A stretch of 64,000 nucleotides of DNA from Paralteromonas sediminis. GTDB taxonomy: Bacteria > Pseudomonadota > Gammaproteobacteria > Enterobacterales > Alteromonadaceae. Of the stretch, positions 17,176 to 25,646 are shown piece by piece (positions within the stretch are counted from its first letter, which is position 1; the number at the start of each line of letters is the position of its first letter). The notes under the pieces are model-generated. The model saw nothing but the letters and a program-made list of their open reading frames with translations, had not been told where the DNA came from and did not search any database. The DNA lies in assembly GCF_003820355.1 (NCBI RefSeq), contig NZ_RPOK01000001.1:770847-834846 (forward strand). Direction: 5' to 3'. Both the position numbers and the translations under genes were made by a program.

Positions 17176-18488
17176 GCTTCATCGTTTCCGTTAACCTGAA
17201 AGGTTTTTGTAACCGTGTCGAACTTCTGCTGCAACAATTGCCACTCTGCTTGCAATTTAGCTCTAAGGTTATCCATTGCCTCCAGACCGGGGTGTGTTTC
17301 AAAGGGCGCTTGATACGTTTTAAGGGTGTCAGCATAAAGCGCCAACAAGCGTTCAGCACTGCGTGAATCTGAGAATGTCTCTGCGGTTTTTAACGCCTCT
17401 GCACGCTTAGCTGACAATGAGTTAGTGTCTTTTAGCAATGTGTTGCACTGCGCAGCAAAAGACGCAGGCGTGGAATCTTTTGGAAGGTGCAGGCCATTGG
17501 CGTCGTTAACCACATCATCGACACCCGGTGCGGCCAACGCCACCACAGGTACACCAGCCGCCATGGCTTCTGTGACCACCATCCCCTGAGTTTCAGACTG
17601 CGAGGCAAAAACAAACACGTCCATGGCCGCGTAGGCATCCACGAGATCCTGCCCGCTGACATTCCCCAGCCACTGAATTCTGTTGTGAAGACCACATGAC
17701 TGCGCCTTATCTTTTATGGCCTCTTCGCAGGGGCCTGAGCCTGCAATTAACCAGGTGGTGTTGTCGTTTTGTTCAAGTAGTTCAAGCATGGCGTCGGCGA
17801 GAAAATGCAGGTTTTTCTCTTCAGCCAGTCTGCCCAGATGACCAAGGATCCTGACATCCTCAGCAATATTCAAGCGATCCCGTGCTGCTTTTTTGTCAGC
17901 TTGTTTAAAATTATCAAGCACCACACCGGTTGGAATCACCTCCACCGGTACCGTCACGCCCCTGTCATTGATCATCTGTTTAATGCTGGTGCTGGGCGCA
18001 ACCACTGCATTACACATATTCGCGTACGTTGTCGCCAGTTCTGCCGCAAATTGCGCCATCACCGAAGAGTCTTCGAGCACGTAATGGGTGTACTGTTCAT
18101 AGCGCGTGTGATGGGTAAAAACCAGAGGTACCTGATAACGATGTGACAGACGCACCGCCGTGTCACCCAACAAAAACGGGTGATGGCTGTGAATTATATC
18201 GATGTGCAAACCGTCCAGCAGAGTGGTCAGTGCAAAGGGTACCGCTACCCGAACGGAAAAATCACTGCCGTTGTAGTTTTGAATAGCGGGTACACGTATC
18301 ACATCGTCGATCTGCTCATACAAGGGAGCTTCAGAGCCCTCGAAATCAGGGGCGATGATCAGCACCTTATGGCCCTTGTCCCGCAGAACACTTGCCGTTT
18401 GGTAAACCGAATTCGCCACCCCGCCCACATGTGGAAGGTAGGTGTTGGTGAGCATTAAAATATTAATGGTTGGCCTCCATGTCGTCAT
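17172..18488 (-). CDS. GT4-family glycosyltransferase
   Basis: Up to 438 residues. The N-terminal Rossmann half holds ILMLTNTYLPHVGGVANSV and the HSHHPFLLGDTA segment; the C-terminal half has the nucleotide-sugar site with SQSETQGMVVTEAMAAGVPVVA (E-x7-E pattern, retaining GT-B). Such enzymes build glucosyl or mannosyl lipids or oligosaccharides. The start is uncertain. The ATG at 18488 has no ribosome site, while GGAGG at 18474-18478 lies 6 bases before an in-frame ATT at 18465-18467, where homologues would begin (xNILMLTNTYLP). The ATG at 18455 is 18 bases from GGAGG. The gene overlaps the glycosidase upstream. Confidence 0.9.
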   Translation of the reverse strand: MTTWRPTINILMLTNTYLPHVGGVANSVYQTASVLRDKGHKVLIIAPDFEGSEAPLYEQIDDVIRVPAIQNYNGSDFSVRVAVPFALTTLLDGLHIDIIHSHHPFLLGDTAVRLSHRYQVPLVFTHHTRYEQYTHYVLEDSSVMAQFAAELATTYANMCNAVVAPSTSIKQMINDRGVTVPVEVIPTGVVLDNFKQADKKAARDRLNIAEDVRILGHLGRLAEEKNLHFLADAMLELLEQNDNTTWLIAGSGPCEEAIKDKAQSCGLHNRIQWLGNVSGQDLVDAYAAMDVFVFASQSETQGMVVTEAMAAGVPVVALAAPGVDDVVNDANGLHLPKDSTPASFAAQCNTLLKDTNSLSAKRAEALKTAETFSDSRSAERLLALYADTLKTYQAPFETHPGLEAMDNLRAKLQAEWQLLQQKFDTVTKTFQVNGNDEA

Positions 18489-20754
18489 TTAACGGTGTTA
18501 ACGTCGCCTTCTTAAGCTGCGGGTCATAGTTAACAGGTTTATACCCCGGCAGAGTAATTTTGATGTCAGGCTTTTTAACATTGCTGTGCCAGTCTATGTC
18601 CAAACTGATATGTTTTTCGTCTCCCTCAACAGTAATTTCTACTGCCATTTTGCCCCAAGGGGTCAGTGTGGGGCCAAAGGCTACCTTGTCGCCTTGGTCT
18701 AACCATTTTTCAGGAATGCCAGACCCTACGATGACGCACTCTTGCTCCTCTCTAATGAACATATTGCGCACCATCATAAGGAACTCAGCCGCTGCCCAGC
18801 CATGCTGACCGTCACCCATACAGCCGCCGCCTGAGCGTGGATGAATGGCTTCTGGCCAATGCCCTGTAGGCGATGCGGCTGACACCACAGCGTCAATCAG
18901 CGTGTGATATCTGTCATCACCCTGGCGTAGCAAACTTTGTGCAACGGCTAAGGTTAGATAGATGTTCTTGCCAGAATGGATCATGTCCTGAAAAAAGGTG
19001 TCCTCGAAAAAACACTTTTGCAGCAAAAACTCCGTAGTGGCTACAAGGGCCGGATCGTCCGGCAAATTGAGCTGTAGCGGGTAATCCGACACCATAGAAC
19101 CAATAGCCCCAGAATCCATTCTGCGGTATGGCGAGGCCGGAATGCCTCCCTGACGTTTATGGGTTTCGATTTTATCGATAGACGCTTCAACACTTTGTTT
19201 CATTTGCTCTGACAGGTGACGGGCCGTTTCTGCATCCTCCTCCATGTCATGTCGCGTAAAGAGTGCAGCAATGCCGTTTAAACCACCGATAGCCCAGTAA
19301 TCATCCCAGTAATAGTGGTCATTGGGGCCAAAGTGCTCTGCACTGAAGCCCGCAGGAAAAAGACCATGGTGACGCGTATTTGGGGCATCTAACCGTTTTT
19401 TATCAATCCATTTCACGGCTTTGCGCGCAGCGCTTACCAGATCGTCCGAAACAGAATCACCGGTAACCTGCTCATACCTGTCTAGGATCCATAGCACCTG
19501 ACCATTAGAATCCCATTCACCTTCCTGAGACTGAAAATAACCGTTTTGTTTTTGATGGGGTAAAAAGCCGGGGAAGGCGCGTTTTACCCGTTCAGGCAGG
19601 TTCACCGCAAGCAGTGCATTCATCATCAGGCAGGCATCTCTGAACCAGAATCGTTTATAGGTGTAAGGGCCGGGTACGATGTCTTTTGCACTTAAGAGCG
19701 CTAAGGTAACGAGACTGCTTTTAAATACCTTATTTAACTGTTTGTCAGGGGTTTCAAGGCTAGCGGCGGCGGCAAACAATTCTGACCAAGCTGCCGTTTT
19801 TGCTGAGCGATGGCCGTCACGGGCCATTTCTTTGGCCAGGTCAATGTGAACCGTCAGGGTTTGCTGACCGCTGTTTGGCTTCACATTAAAGCCGAGCGCG
19901 GCCGTTGCCATTCCCGCCTCACATTTCACCTCAAAATCATCATCAGAGGCCGCATCACGTTCAATGGCCGAAACCACATCACCGTGCAGATATTTCGAAA
20001 AATAATGGCAATCTGCCGGCCGGTCAAAGTGCACAAGGGTGTCGTTGTTAACGGTAACCTGTTTGCGTACCTTGTTTACGTTAACACGTTCAATAAATTG
20101 GATGCCCTCAGGGTTGTAAGGCCTGAAAGCGATCACGATTTTTCCCCCATCGGGAATATCACTGCGAATTGTCGTTTTCAGTACTGGTGATGCGTTATCG
20201 TCAATAACCAGTTCAACGGTGCTGGTGATCGTGCCCTTAGAGGTTTCATGGTGCGACTCAACCTGAAGCGATTCCTGCGCATGTTGTTTTTGCTTAAACG
20301 ACTGACTTTTACTGGGGAAATGCAGGTTTCCGTCACTATCCTGAAGCCAGATATCGAACGACCAGCCATCGTAAAGCGGCGTTACCAGGCCTCTTGGGTC
20401 AACAATGGGGTATAAGGCCAAATCAGGCACACCCACCGCCGTCCAGTCTCTATGGGTTAGGTTCACATGGCTAATGCTAAACGCCCGTGGCACAAAGCTG
20501 GGATCATTGGGATTAAACTGCTTTTCTACCCAATACGGCCACACCCAGTCGAGGTTGGTTTGTATTGCCTTGGTGTTGACTAACCCTCGTGCATGAAAGC
20601 TCACCCCTGCGCGAAGCAGTTCGATAGGTTCTGCCACTTCGGAGGGCTGAGAAAATTGTCTGATGCGGGCAAGGATAGACGTCGGATCGATAAATCCGTA
20701 GTGATGGGCGGCGCGTTGCATCAAGTACTTCCATGGCAACAGTTTAGAGAGCAT
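18463..20754 (-). CDS. Six-hairpin glycosidase-like protein (GH63/debranching-enzyme-like fold)
   Basis: 763 residues, no signal peptide, so cytoplasmic. An N-terminal beta domain (about 1-320) is followed by an alpha/alpha-barrel domain (about 330-690). The barrel carries KRFWFRDACLMMNALLA, GEWDSNGQVLWILDRYEQVTGD, YWDDYWAIGGLNGIAALF and HWPEAIHPRSGGGCMGDGQHGW, a layout like glucoamylase, GH63 and glycogen-debranching C-terminal domains, with acidic residues in the usual loops. It probably hydrolyses or debranches an alpha-glucan or glycoside. It is first in the operon with GT4 and VTT genes, which suggests turnover of the product made by the transferase. The exact GH family cannot be fixed by eye. 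Confidence 0.7.
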   Translation of the reverse strand: MLSKLLPWKYLMQRAAHHYGFIDPTSILARIRQFSQPSEVAEPIELLRAGVSFHARGLVNTKAIQTNLDWVWPYWVEKQFNPNDPSFVPRAFSISHVNLTHRDWTAVGVPDLALYPIVDPRGLVTPLYDGWSFDIWLQDSDGNLHFPSKSQSFKQKQHAQESLQVESHHETSKGTITSTVELVIDDNASPVLKTTIRSDIPDGGKIVIAFRPYNPEGIQFIERVNVNKVRKQVTVNNDTLVHFDRPADCHYFSKYLHGDVVSAIERDAASDDDFEVKCEAGMATAALGFNVKPNSGQQTLTVHIDLAKEMARDGHRSAKTAAWSELFAAAASLETPDKQLNKVFKSSLVTLALLSAKDIVPGPYTYKRFWFRDACLMMNALLAVNLPERVKRAFPGFLPHQKQNGYFQSQEGEWDSNGQVLWILDRYEQVTGDSVSDDLVSAARKAVKWIDKKRLDAPNTRHHGLFPAGFSAEHFGPNDHYYWDDYWAIGGLNGIAALFTRHDMEEDAETARHLSEQMKQSVEASIDKIETHKRQGGIPASPYRRMDSGAIGSMVSDYPLQLNLPDDPALVATTEFLLQKCFFEDTFFQDMIHSGKNIYLTLAVAQSLLRQGDDRYHTLIDAVVSAASPTGHWPEAIHPRSGGGCMGDGQHGWAAAEFLMMVRNMFIREEQECVIVGSGIPEKWLDQGDKVAFGPTLTPWGKMAVEITVEGDEKHISLDIDWHSNVKKPDIKITLPGYKPVNYDPQLKKATLTPLNDDMEANH

Positions 20755-20864
20755 GCTCTTCCTCCTGTGGCGTCTGTTAAGTTTTTAGCAAGTGCCTTGT
20801 TAGACCTTGGGTCTTTAAACAGAAAATCAACCGTTACCACAAAAAGGCTTAATTAATCTTTTCA

Positions 20865-20891
20865 TTGTCTGCGTAGGTACCTACCTATAAT
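20865..20891 (+). promoter_or_regulatory. Promoter with embedded palindromic operator
   Basis: A consensus -10 box TATAAT sits at 20886-20891 and a -35-like TTGTCT at 20865-20870 (short 15-base spacing). Between them is a perfect 12-base palindrome GTAGGTACCTAC (20873-20884). An operator placed between the -35 and -10 boxes is typical of repressors of the TetR family that control themselves. Confidence 0.6.
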
Positions 20892-20914
20892 GAAACTAAT
20901 AAGGAGAGGGCAAG

Positions 20915-20965
20915 ATGACACGAACAGCAAATGGTAGGCCATTAACTAGGTGGTCTGATGTGTGA
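20915..20965 (+). pseudogene. Probable remnant of a TetR-type regulator gene (16 codons left)
   Basis: AAGGAG (20901-20906) followed 8 bases later by ATG opens a frame reading MTRTANGRPLTRWSDV and then a stop. The beginning, with a G-R-P tripeptide after a few basic residues, resembles the N-terminal arm of TetR-family repressors. It sits directly behind a promoter with a repressor-type palindrome. The helix-turn-helix and ligand domain are absent from the following DNA in all frames I read. It could instead be a short leader peptide. Confidence 0.4.
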
Positions 20966-21044
20966 TCAAAAATAGCTTGGGTCAGGTAGCCTATACTTAG
21001 GGTGTGTGGACTGCACACCTTAAAACTGAAAAGGGAGGATCAAA

Positions 21045-21779
21045 ATGTACATTGCATTTAGTCAGCTAAAGCACTTCTCAATTCACGCGACAGACGGCGA
21101 CATTGGGGCCTGCAAGGACGCTTTATTTGATGATCAGGATTTAGTCATACGTTATTTTTATGTAGACACCAGTGCCTGGTTACCACTTAGCCGAAAGGTG
21201 ATCATTACCCCCATTTCTGTCACCGGTATCGAGCACGACAAAAAAGCCATGGCCGTTGCCATGGATACGGAAACGCTAAAAGCATCGCCCTCTATCGATA
21301 CGCATAAACCCGTATCCAGAGAATATGAAGAGGCCTTGTTTAAGTATCTGGGCTATGGCTATTACTGGACTGGCCCGGGGGCCTGGGGCGATTTTGCCAT
21401 GCCCAACCAACTGGTTGATGAGCCCGTTCGGGAAGACCTGACCGAACTGGAAAAAACTGAATCAAACAACCATTTGCGCTCCTGCGATGAAGTTGACGGG
21501 TATGACGTTAATCTTACCGGGCATCGCCACGGACACATTTGCGACTTTATTTTCAATACCAAAACATGGGCTATCGAGCTGTTTATTGTAGATACAAACA
21601 ACTGGTTGCCAGGGGGTAAAAAGCTAGCAGTATCGCCCAAACAGCTGGAAAAAATAGACTGGCCGTCGCAGCAAGTCTCACTGAAGATAAGCGACGGTGT
21701 GTTAATGCAAGCACCCGAGGTCGACCTGGATAAGGTATCTGACAGCCAATACATCGAGGGCATTTTGTCGAAAATGTAA
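21045..21779 (+). CDS. Protein with two PRC-barrel-like domains
   Basis: 244 residues, no signal peptide. The two halves repeat one pattern: FSIHATDGDIGACKDALFDD...YFYVDTSAWLPLSRKVIITP near residues 10-65, and VNLTGHRHGHICDFIFNTKTW...FIVDTNNWLPGGKKLAVSP near 150-205 (each shown in pieces). The phrase VDTxxWLPxxxKxxxxP is typical of PRC-barrel proteins, small beta-barrels linked to RNA processing, photosynthetic reaction centres or stress in diverse bacteria. It is monocistronic. The role here is unknown. Confidence 0.8.
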   Translation: MYIAFSQLKHFSIHATDGDIGACKDALFDDQDLVIRYFYVDTSAWLPLSRKVIITPISVTGIEHDKKAMAVAMDTETLKASPSIDTHKPVSREYEEALFKYLGYGYYWTGPGAWGDFAMPNQLVDEPVREDLTELEKTESNNHLRSCDEVDGYDVNLTGHRHGHICDFIFNTKTWAIELFIVDTNNWLPGGKKLAVSPKQLEKIDWPSQQVSLKISDGVLMQAPEVDLDKVSDSQYIEGILSKM

Positions 21780-21849
21780 CTAAGGCTAAAGGTAGTTAGT
21801 AATAAAATATTCTTGAAATGTTTTTTATTTTGTGATTAATTAGTAATTA

Positions 21850-22060
21850 TGTTGCGTGAGTATCACGCGCTAGAAGGTAAGGGCGTTTCATGTTAAGCCC
21901 CTATCAGTAAAGAGTTCGACAAACGAAAGGGTTACACCTACAACCCATCATTTTGTTTGTTTAACATTTGGAGAATCAAGGTTGCCAATGGCTAGATTGG
22001 CAAGCTTATTCTTCATAAATCCCTTGCTTGAATTAATGGGCTTCTTCGGAAGCCCTTTTC
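21850..22060 (+). ncRNA. Candidate small RNA or structured leader ending in an intrinsic terminator
   Basis: In about 200 bases there are four stem-loops: GCGTGA/TCACGC (21854-21868), GGGTT/AACCC (21929-21946), TTGCCAAT/ATTGGCAA (21982-22003, loop GGCTAG) and the terminator at 22038-22060. A possible -35 (TTGAAA, 21813-21818) precedes. I could not match it to a known RNA family. The 5' end is a guess. Confidence 0.4.
22038..22060 (+). terminator. Intrinsic terminator
   Basis: GGGCTTC, a TTCG tetraloop, GAAGCCC, then TTTTC: a textbook stable hairpin with U tract. It lies 259 bases after the PRC-barrel stop, so it ends either that transcript or a separate small RNA. Confidence 0.85.
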
Positions 22061-22142
22061 GTTGTAAATAATGCTTATCAGGTGTGTGGTATCTGCACAA
22101 ATTGGTGTAATATCCATCAGTTAGCTGATAAGGAACCACCAC

Positions 22143-22988
22143 TTGCGTTGTATTAAAGTTAGTCTGTTTCTGTTGTTATGTCTGCTTTTGCCCGGCACGG
22201 CTGCTGCGCAAGCGGCGCAGGACAATACTGAACTTCACACAGATGACGGCTTGTGGGTGATCACCAACCTAGAACCTTTGTTTAGTGAGCAAGACGACAG
22301 AGGCCGGTTAACCGGCTATGCGGTGGAGTTGGTGCGACTTATACTGGCTGATGCCGGTTTTAATAACAATATTTTAAGTGCACCCTGGCAGCGCATTTTG
22401 GCTGAGAGTGCCGAAAAGCCCGATGTGCTGGTGTTTTCGTTAGCCCGCACACCCGAACGCGAAGATCAGTTTTACTGGATCACGCCGGTTACCCAAAACA
22501 CCTATGCGTTTTATGCACTGCAAGGCCATTCAAATGGCGTATCGTCACTCACTGCCTTACCTAAAACCTCGCGCGTAGCGGTACTGGAAAACGACTTTCG
22601 CCACAAAGCGCTGGAAAAAGCAGGCATAAAGGCTGTACCCACACAAAGCTGGGGTGAGGCCCTGCAAGCGCTGTATAACGGGCAGGCTGACTATTTGTTT
22701 TTCTCTGACGGCGGCGTGAATGTAACCTGTGCTAACAGCGGGTTTGATTGTACCCGCATTAAAAAGGCGTTTGTTTATCAGCAGGCGACTACCTACGTGG
22801 CGTTGTCTAAACCGGGCACCAATCCGGCGTTGGCAGAACGACTTAAACAGGCCGCTCGCAGTGTGAAAAGCGCAGAGCAATATACCAGCCTGGTTAACGA
22901 ATGGCTGGCTACGTATGCCAAACGAACCGCCTTACCCATCAGCGAAGAAAACGGCGTGCTTATTTTAGGGCAGGTTAACGCCGACTAA
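22143..22988 (+). CDS. Periplasmic solute-binding protein (SBP_bac_3-like)
   Basis: 281 residues from a TTG start, supported by AAGGA 8-9 bases upstream and by the signal peptide that follows directly (IKVSLFLLLCLLLPGTAAAQA). The mature part has the amino-acid-binding-protein pattern: GRLTGYAVELVRLILADAGF near residues 55-75, then KPDVLVFSLARTPEREDQFYWITPV, and a C-terminal lobe with ADYLFFSDGG. No transporter genes adjoin it, so it may be a stand-alone sensor or orphan binding protein, as is common in Alteromonadales. It converges on the ABC exporter gene and overlaps it by 4 bases. Confidence 0.85.
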   Translation: MRCIKVSLFLLLCLLLPGTAAAQAAQDNTELHTDDGLWVITNLEPLFSEQDDRGRLTGYAVELVRLILADAGFNNNILSAPWQRILAESAEKPDVLVFSLARTPEREDQFYWITPVTQNTYAFYALQGHSNGVSSLTALPKTSRVAVLENDFRHKALEKAGIKAVPTQSWGEALQALYNGQADYLFFSDGGVNVTCANSGFDCTRIKKAFVYQQATTYVALSKPGTNPALAERLKQAARSVKSAEQYTSLVNEWLATYAKRTALPISEENGVLILGQVNAD

Positions 22989-24721
22989 TCAATAAACTGT
23001 AGCTGCGCATAGCGCTGATACAAGTCACTGCTGCTTAGTAAGTCATCATGGGTGCCGGTAGCGGCGATTTTGCCCTCGTGCATGACCACAATGCGATCTA
23101 CATCTTTTACCGTGGCCAGCCTGTGTGCAATGACCAGCGTAGTGCGCGACGCCATCAGATGTTTCAGTGCGCGCTGAACATTGGCTTCACTTTCAGCATC
23201 CAGAGCGCTGGTGGCTTCGTCAAGCAGCAGAATAGGGCGGTCGGCCAGAATGGCCCGGGCAATGGCAATTCGCTGGCGCTGGCCACCCGACAAATTTACC
23301 CCACGCTCACCCAATAAGGTGTCGTAGCCGTTAGGTAACTGCGCAATAAAACTGTCGGCATAGGCCTGCTCGGCGGCCTGTTTTACCTCATCATCACTGG
23401 CATCAGGGCGACCGTAGCGAATATTGTTGGTTACCGTATCAGCAAACACCACGGCAGACTGATCCACCACAGCAATGTGTGAGCGCAGTGCCTCAAACGA
23501 CAGGCCGGCAATGTCGGTATCGTTAAGGGTGATCACACCTTTCTGGGCTTCCCAGAACCGCATTAGTAAATTAAACAGCGAGGTTTTGCCTGCGCCGCTG
23601 GGCCCCACCAAAGCAACCTGCTCACCAGGGGCAATGTCTAAGGTTAAGCCATTAAATAAAGGGGTATCTGTATTTGGATAGGTAAAATGAATAGCATTAA
23701 AGTGAATAGCGGGCGGTGAGGGCGCAAGCGCCAGCTTTTGTGTAGTACCGCCTGCGATAGGGTTGTCGGTATTCAAAAGCTCCAATAACCGTTCACTGGC
23801 GCCGGCACCGCGCTGAATATCGCCGATCACCTCACTCACAGTGGCAATACTGCCCCCCGCCATTACGGCATAAAACAAAAACGCGGTAAGTTCACCCACG
23901 CTCAAGGTGCCCGATTGCACCTGTTCAATGCCCAGCCAGCCAATGCCAACAATGGCGCCCATGCTAAGGCCCATCACCAACGCAATCAGCCAGGCACGAA
24001 TGTGAATGCGTTTTAAGGCAGTGGACAGCGCCTCGTCAACCTGAGCGGCAAACTGACGGGCTTCACGCTGTTCGGCCGTGTAAGCCTGCACCGTTACAAT
24101 TTCATGCAGGCTCTGGTCGATATGCGCGCCAATGTCGGCCACTCTGTCCTGACTGGCACGGGCGTATTTACGCAATTTGGGCGCAAGTACACGAAGGGGT
24201 ACTAATATAAGCGGCACACTTAACAGCACAGCGATGGTTAAGGTGGTACTGGCGGTCAGCATTAACGCCAGCGAGCCAATAAAGGTAAGCGCAGAGCGAA
24301 TGGCCATAGAAAAGCTCATGCCAATAACCGTTTGCAGTACCGAGGTGTCGCTGGTGAAACGCGAAATTACCTCACCGGTGCGGGTATTGGCAAAAAACGC
24401 CGGCCCCAGCTTTAGCAGGTGGGCATACACCTGATTGCGAATATCTGCACTCACTTTTTCGCCCAGCCAGGTCATTAAATAAAACCGCCAGTAGGTGGCA
24501 AAGCTGATCAGCACAGTAATACCCAACAGCCCCAAGGCCGCATAGCGAATGGCATCCTGGCTCTGGTTTACAAACCCGGCATCAATGCCGTAGCGAATTG
24601 CCTGACCCAGCAATAACCAGCTGCTGGCCGCGATAATTAACGCAAGGGTGGCCAGGCAGGCTTTACCTAAATAAGGCCGTAATAAAGTGAAAAACCAGCG
24701 CGACAGGCGTTGTTTGTGCAT
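22985..24721 (-). CDS. ABC exporter, fused permease and ATPase (MsbA-like)
   Basis: 578 residues: a six-helix membrane domain (about 15-315) and a nucleotide-binding domain with Walker A GPSGAGKTS, signature LSGGQRQRIAIARAIL, Walker B PILLLDEATSALD and the switch histidine in IAHRLATV. It works as a dimer, moving lipids, drugs or peptides outward across the inner membrane. It is a single gene with no accessory protein nearby, so the substrate is unknown. Its upstream region abuts the rpsP promoter on the other strand. Confidence 0.93.
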   Translation of the reverse strand: MHKQRLSRWFFTLLRPYLGKACLATLALIIAASSWLLLGQAIRYGIDAGFVNQSQDAIRYAALGLLGITVLISFATYWRFYLMTWLGEKVSADIRNQVYAHLLKLGPAFFANTRTGEVISRFTSDTSVLQTVIGMSFSMAIRSALTFIGSLALMLTASTTLTIAVLLSVPLILVPLRVLAPKLRKYARASQDRVADIGAHIDQSLHEIVTVQAYTAEQREARQFAAQVDEALSTALKRIHIRAWLIALVMGLSMGAIVGIGWLGIEQVQSGTLSVGELTAFLFYAVMAGGSIATVSEVIGDIQRGAGASERLLELLNTDNPIAGGTTQKLALAPSPPAIHFNAIHFTYPNTDTPLFNGLTLDIAPGEQVALVGPSGAGKTSLFNLLMRFWEAQKGVITLNDTDIAGLSFEALRSHIAVVDQSAVVFADTVTNNIRYGRPDASDDEVKQAAEQAYADSFIAQLPNGYDTLLGERGVNLSGGQRQRIAIARAILADRPILLLDEATSALDAESEANVQRALKHLMASRTTLVIAHRLATVKDVDRIVVMHEGKIAATGTHDDLLSSSDLYQRYAQLQFID

Positions 24722-24737
24722 GAAAGTGACATTCCTC

Positions 24738-24765
24738 TTGCATTTTTACTATGGCTGCGTATAAT
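24738..24765 (+). promoter_or_regulatory. Sigma-70-type promoter of the rpsP operon
   Basis: TTGCAT (24738-24743), 16 bases, then consensus TATAAT (24760-24765), 70 bases before rpsP. Confidence 0.75.
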
Positions 24766-24835
24766 TCCGCGGCCTTTTGTACCGCAGGTATGAAAGCATG
24801 TTAACGGTAACGCTACAACGAGTTTGAGGCAATTT

Positions 24836-25084
24836 ATGGTTACTATTCGTTTACAGCGTGGTGGCGCGAAAAAGCGTCCATTTTATCAAGTAGTTGTGGC
24901 TGACAGCCGCCGCTCAAGAGACGGACGTTTCATCGAAAACGTTGGTTTCTTTAACCCAACTGCACAGGGCAATGCTGAGCGTCTTCGCTTAGATCTTGAA
25001 CGTGTAGAGTACTGGGTGAGCAAAGGTGCAGGTTTGTCTGACCGCGTATCTCGCTTGGTAAAAGATGCAAAGGCAGCTGCATAA
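24836..25084 (+). CDS. rpsP: 30S ribosomal protein S16
   Basis: 82 residues. The ATG at 24836 is chosen because S16 proteins begin [17 protein letters not shown], exactly as here; an in-frame TTG at 24824 would add four residues. [18 protein letters not shown] is the conserved S16 core. It is a structural protein of the small subunit body needed for assembly. It is the first gene of the conserved rpsP-rimM-trmD-rplS operon. Confidence 0.98.
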   Translation: MVTIRLQRGGAKKRPFYQVVVADSRRSRDGRFIENVGFFNPTAQGNAERLRLDLERVEYWVSKGAGLSDRVSRLVKDAKAAA

Positions 25085-25127
25085 GCTGCAATTGTAGATA
25101 AGTTTGGCTGAACAAAGAAAGAGTAAA

Positions 25128-25646
25128 ATGAGTCACGCGTCTGACAAAGTGGTAATTGGCAAAATCGGTGCACCTTACGGTGTGAAAGGTTGGGTTAAGA
25201 TCCACAGTTTTACTGAGCAGCCAGACACAGTGTTTAGCTATCAGCCCTGGCAGATAGGCGAAAACACGGTCACCGTTGAGCAATGGCAGGTGCAAGGTAA
25301 AGGCATGGTTGCAAAGCTGGTTGGCATTGAGGACCGCGATTCCGCGGATATCCTGAAAAATGCCGAAATCAGCATTGACGCTGCGCTGCTACCGGAACTG
25401 GGCGAAGAGGAGTTTTACTGGCGTGACCTTAAGGGCATGCAGGTAATTAACCTTGACGGTTATAACATGGGTACAGTGCAGGATGTGTTTAACACAGGTG
25501 CCAACGACGTACTTCAGGTTAAAGCCAACGCCAAAGACGCTTTTGGGCAACGGGAAAGACTATTACCTTTTGTATACGACGAAGTAATACACAAGGTCGA
25601 TACAGAAGAAAAGGTGATCACGGTCGACTGGGACCCGGGGTTTTAA
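25128..25646 (+). CDS. rimM: Ribosome maturation factor RimM
   Basis: 172 residues from the ATG at 25128 (a TTG at 25104 is less likely). The N-terminal domain starts VVIGKIGAPYGVKGWVKIHSF, the RimM signature. A PRC-barrel C-terminal domain follows (EFYWRDLKGMQVIN...ANDVLQVK...LLPFVYDEVI). RimM binds S19 and helps mature the 30S head. It ends directly before trmD, with the stop TAA followed at once by ATG, so the two are translationally coupled. Confidence 0.97.
   Translation: MSHASDKVVIGKIGAPYGVKGWVKIHSFTEQPDTVFSYQPWQIGENTVTVEQWQVQGKGMVAKLVGIEDRDSADILKNAEISIDAALLPELGEEEFYWRDLKGMQVINLDGYNMGTVQDVFNTGANDVLQVKANAKDAFGQRERLLPFVYDEVIHKVDTEEKVITVDWDPGF

Larger units (their letters stand above)
20755..21044. 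other. Intergenic region between glycosidase and PRC-barrel genes
   Basis: It holds the divergent upstream region of the glycosidase gene, a complete promoter-operator-ribosome-site set in front of a 16-codon frame (20865-20965), and about 80 bases leading to the PRC-barrel gene, which has its own site (GGGAGG at 21034-21039). No other gene is seen. Confidence 0.6.
21780..22142. other. Intergenic region with structured-RNA signals
   Basis: No coding frame of note. It carries four inverted repeats in a row ending in a strong terminator (see the candidate RNA) and, after it, the upstream region and AAGGA ribosome site of the binding-protein gene. Confidence 0.6.
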
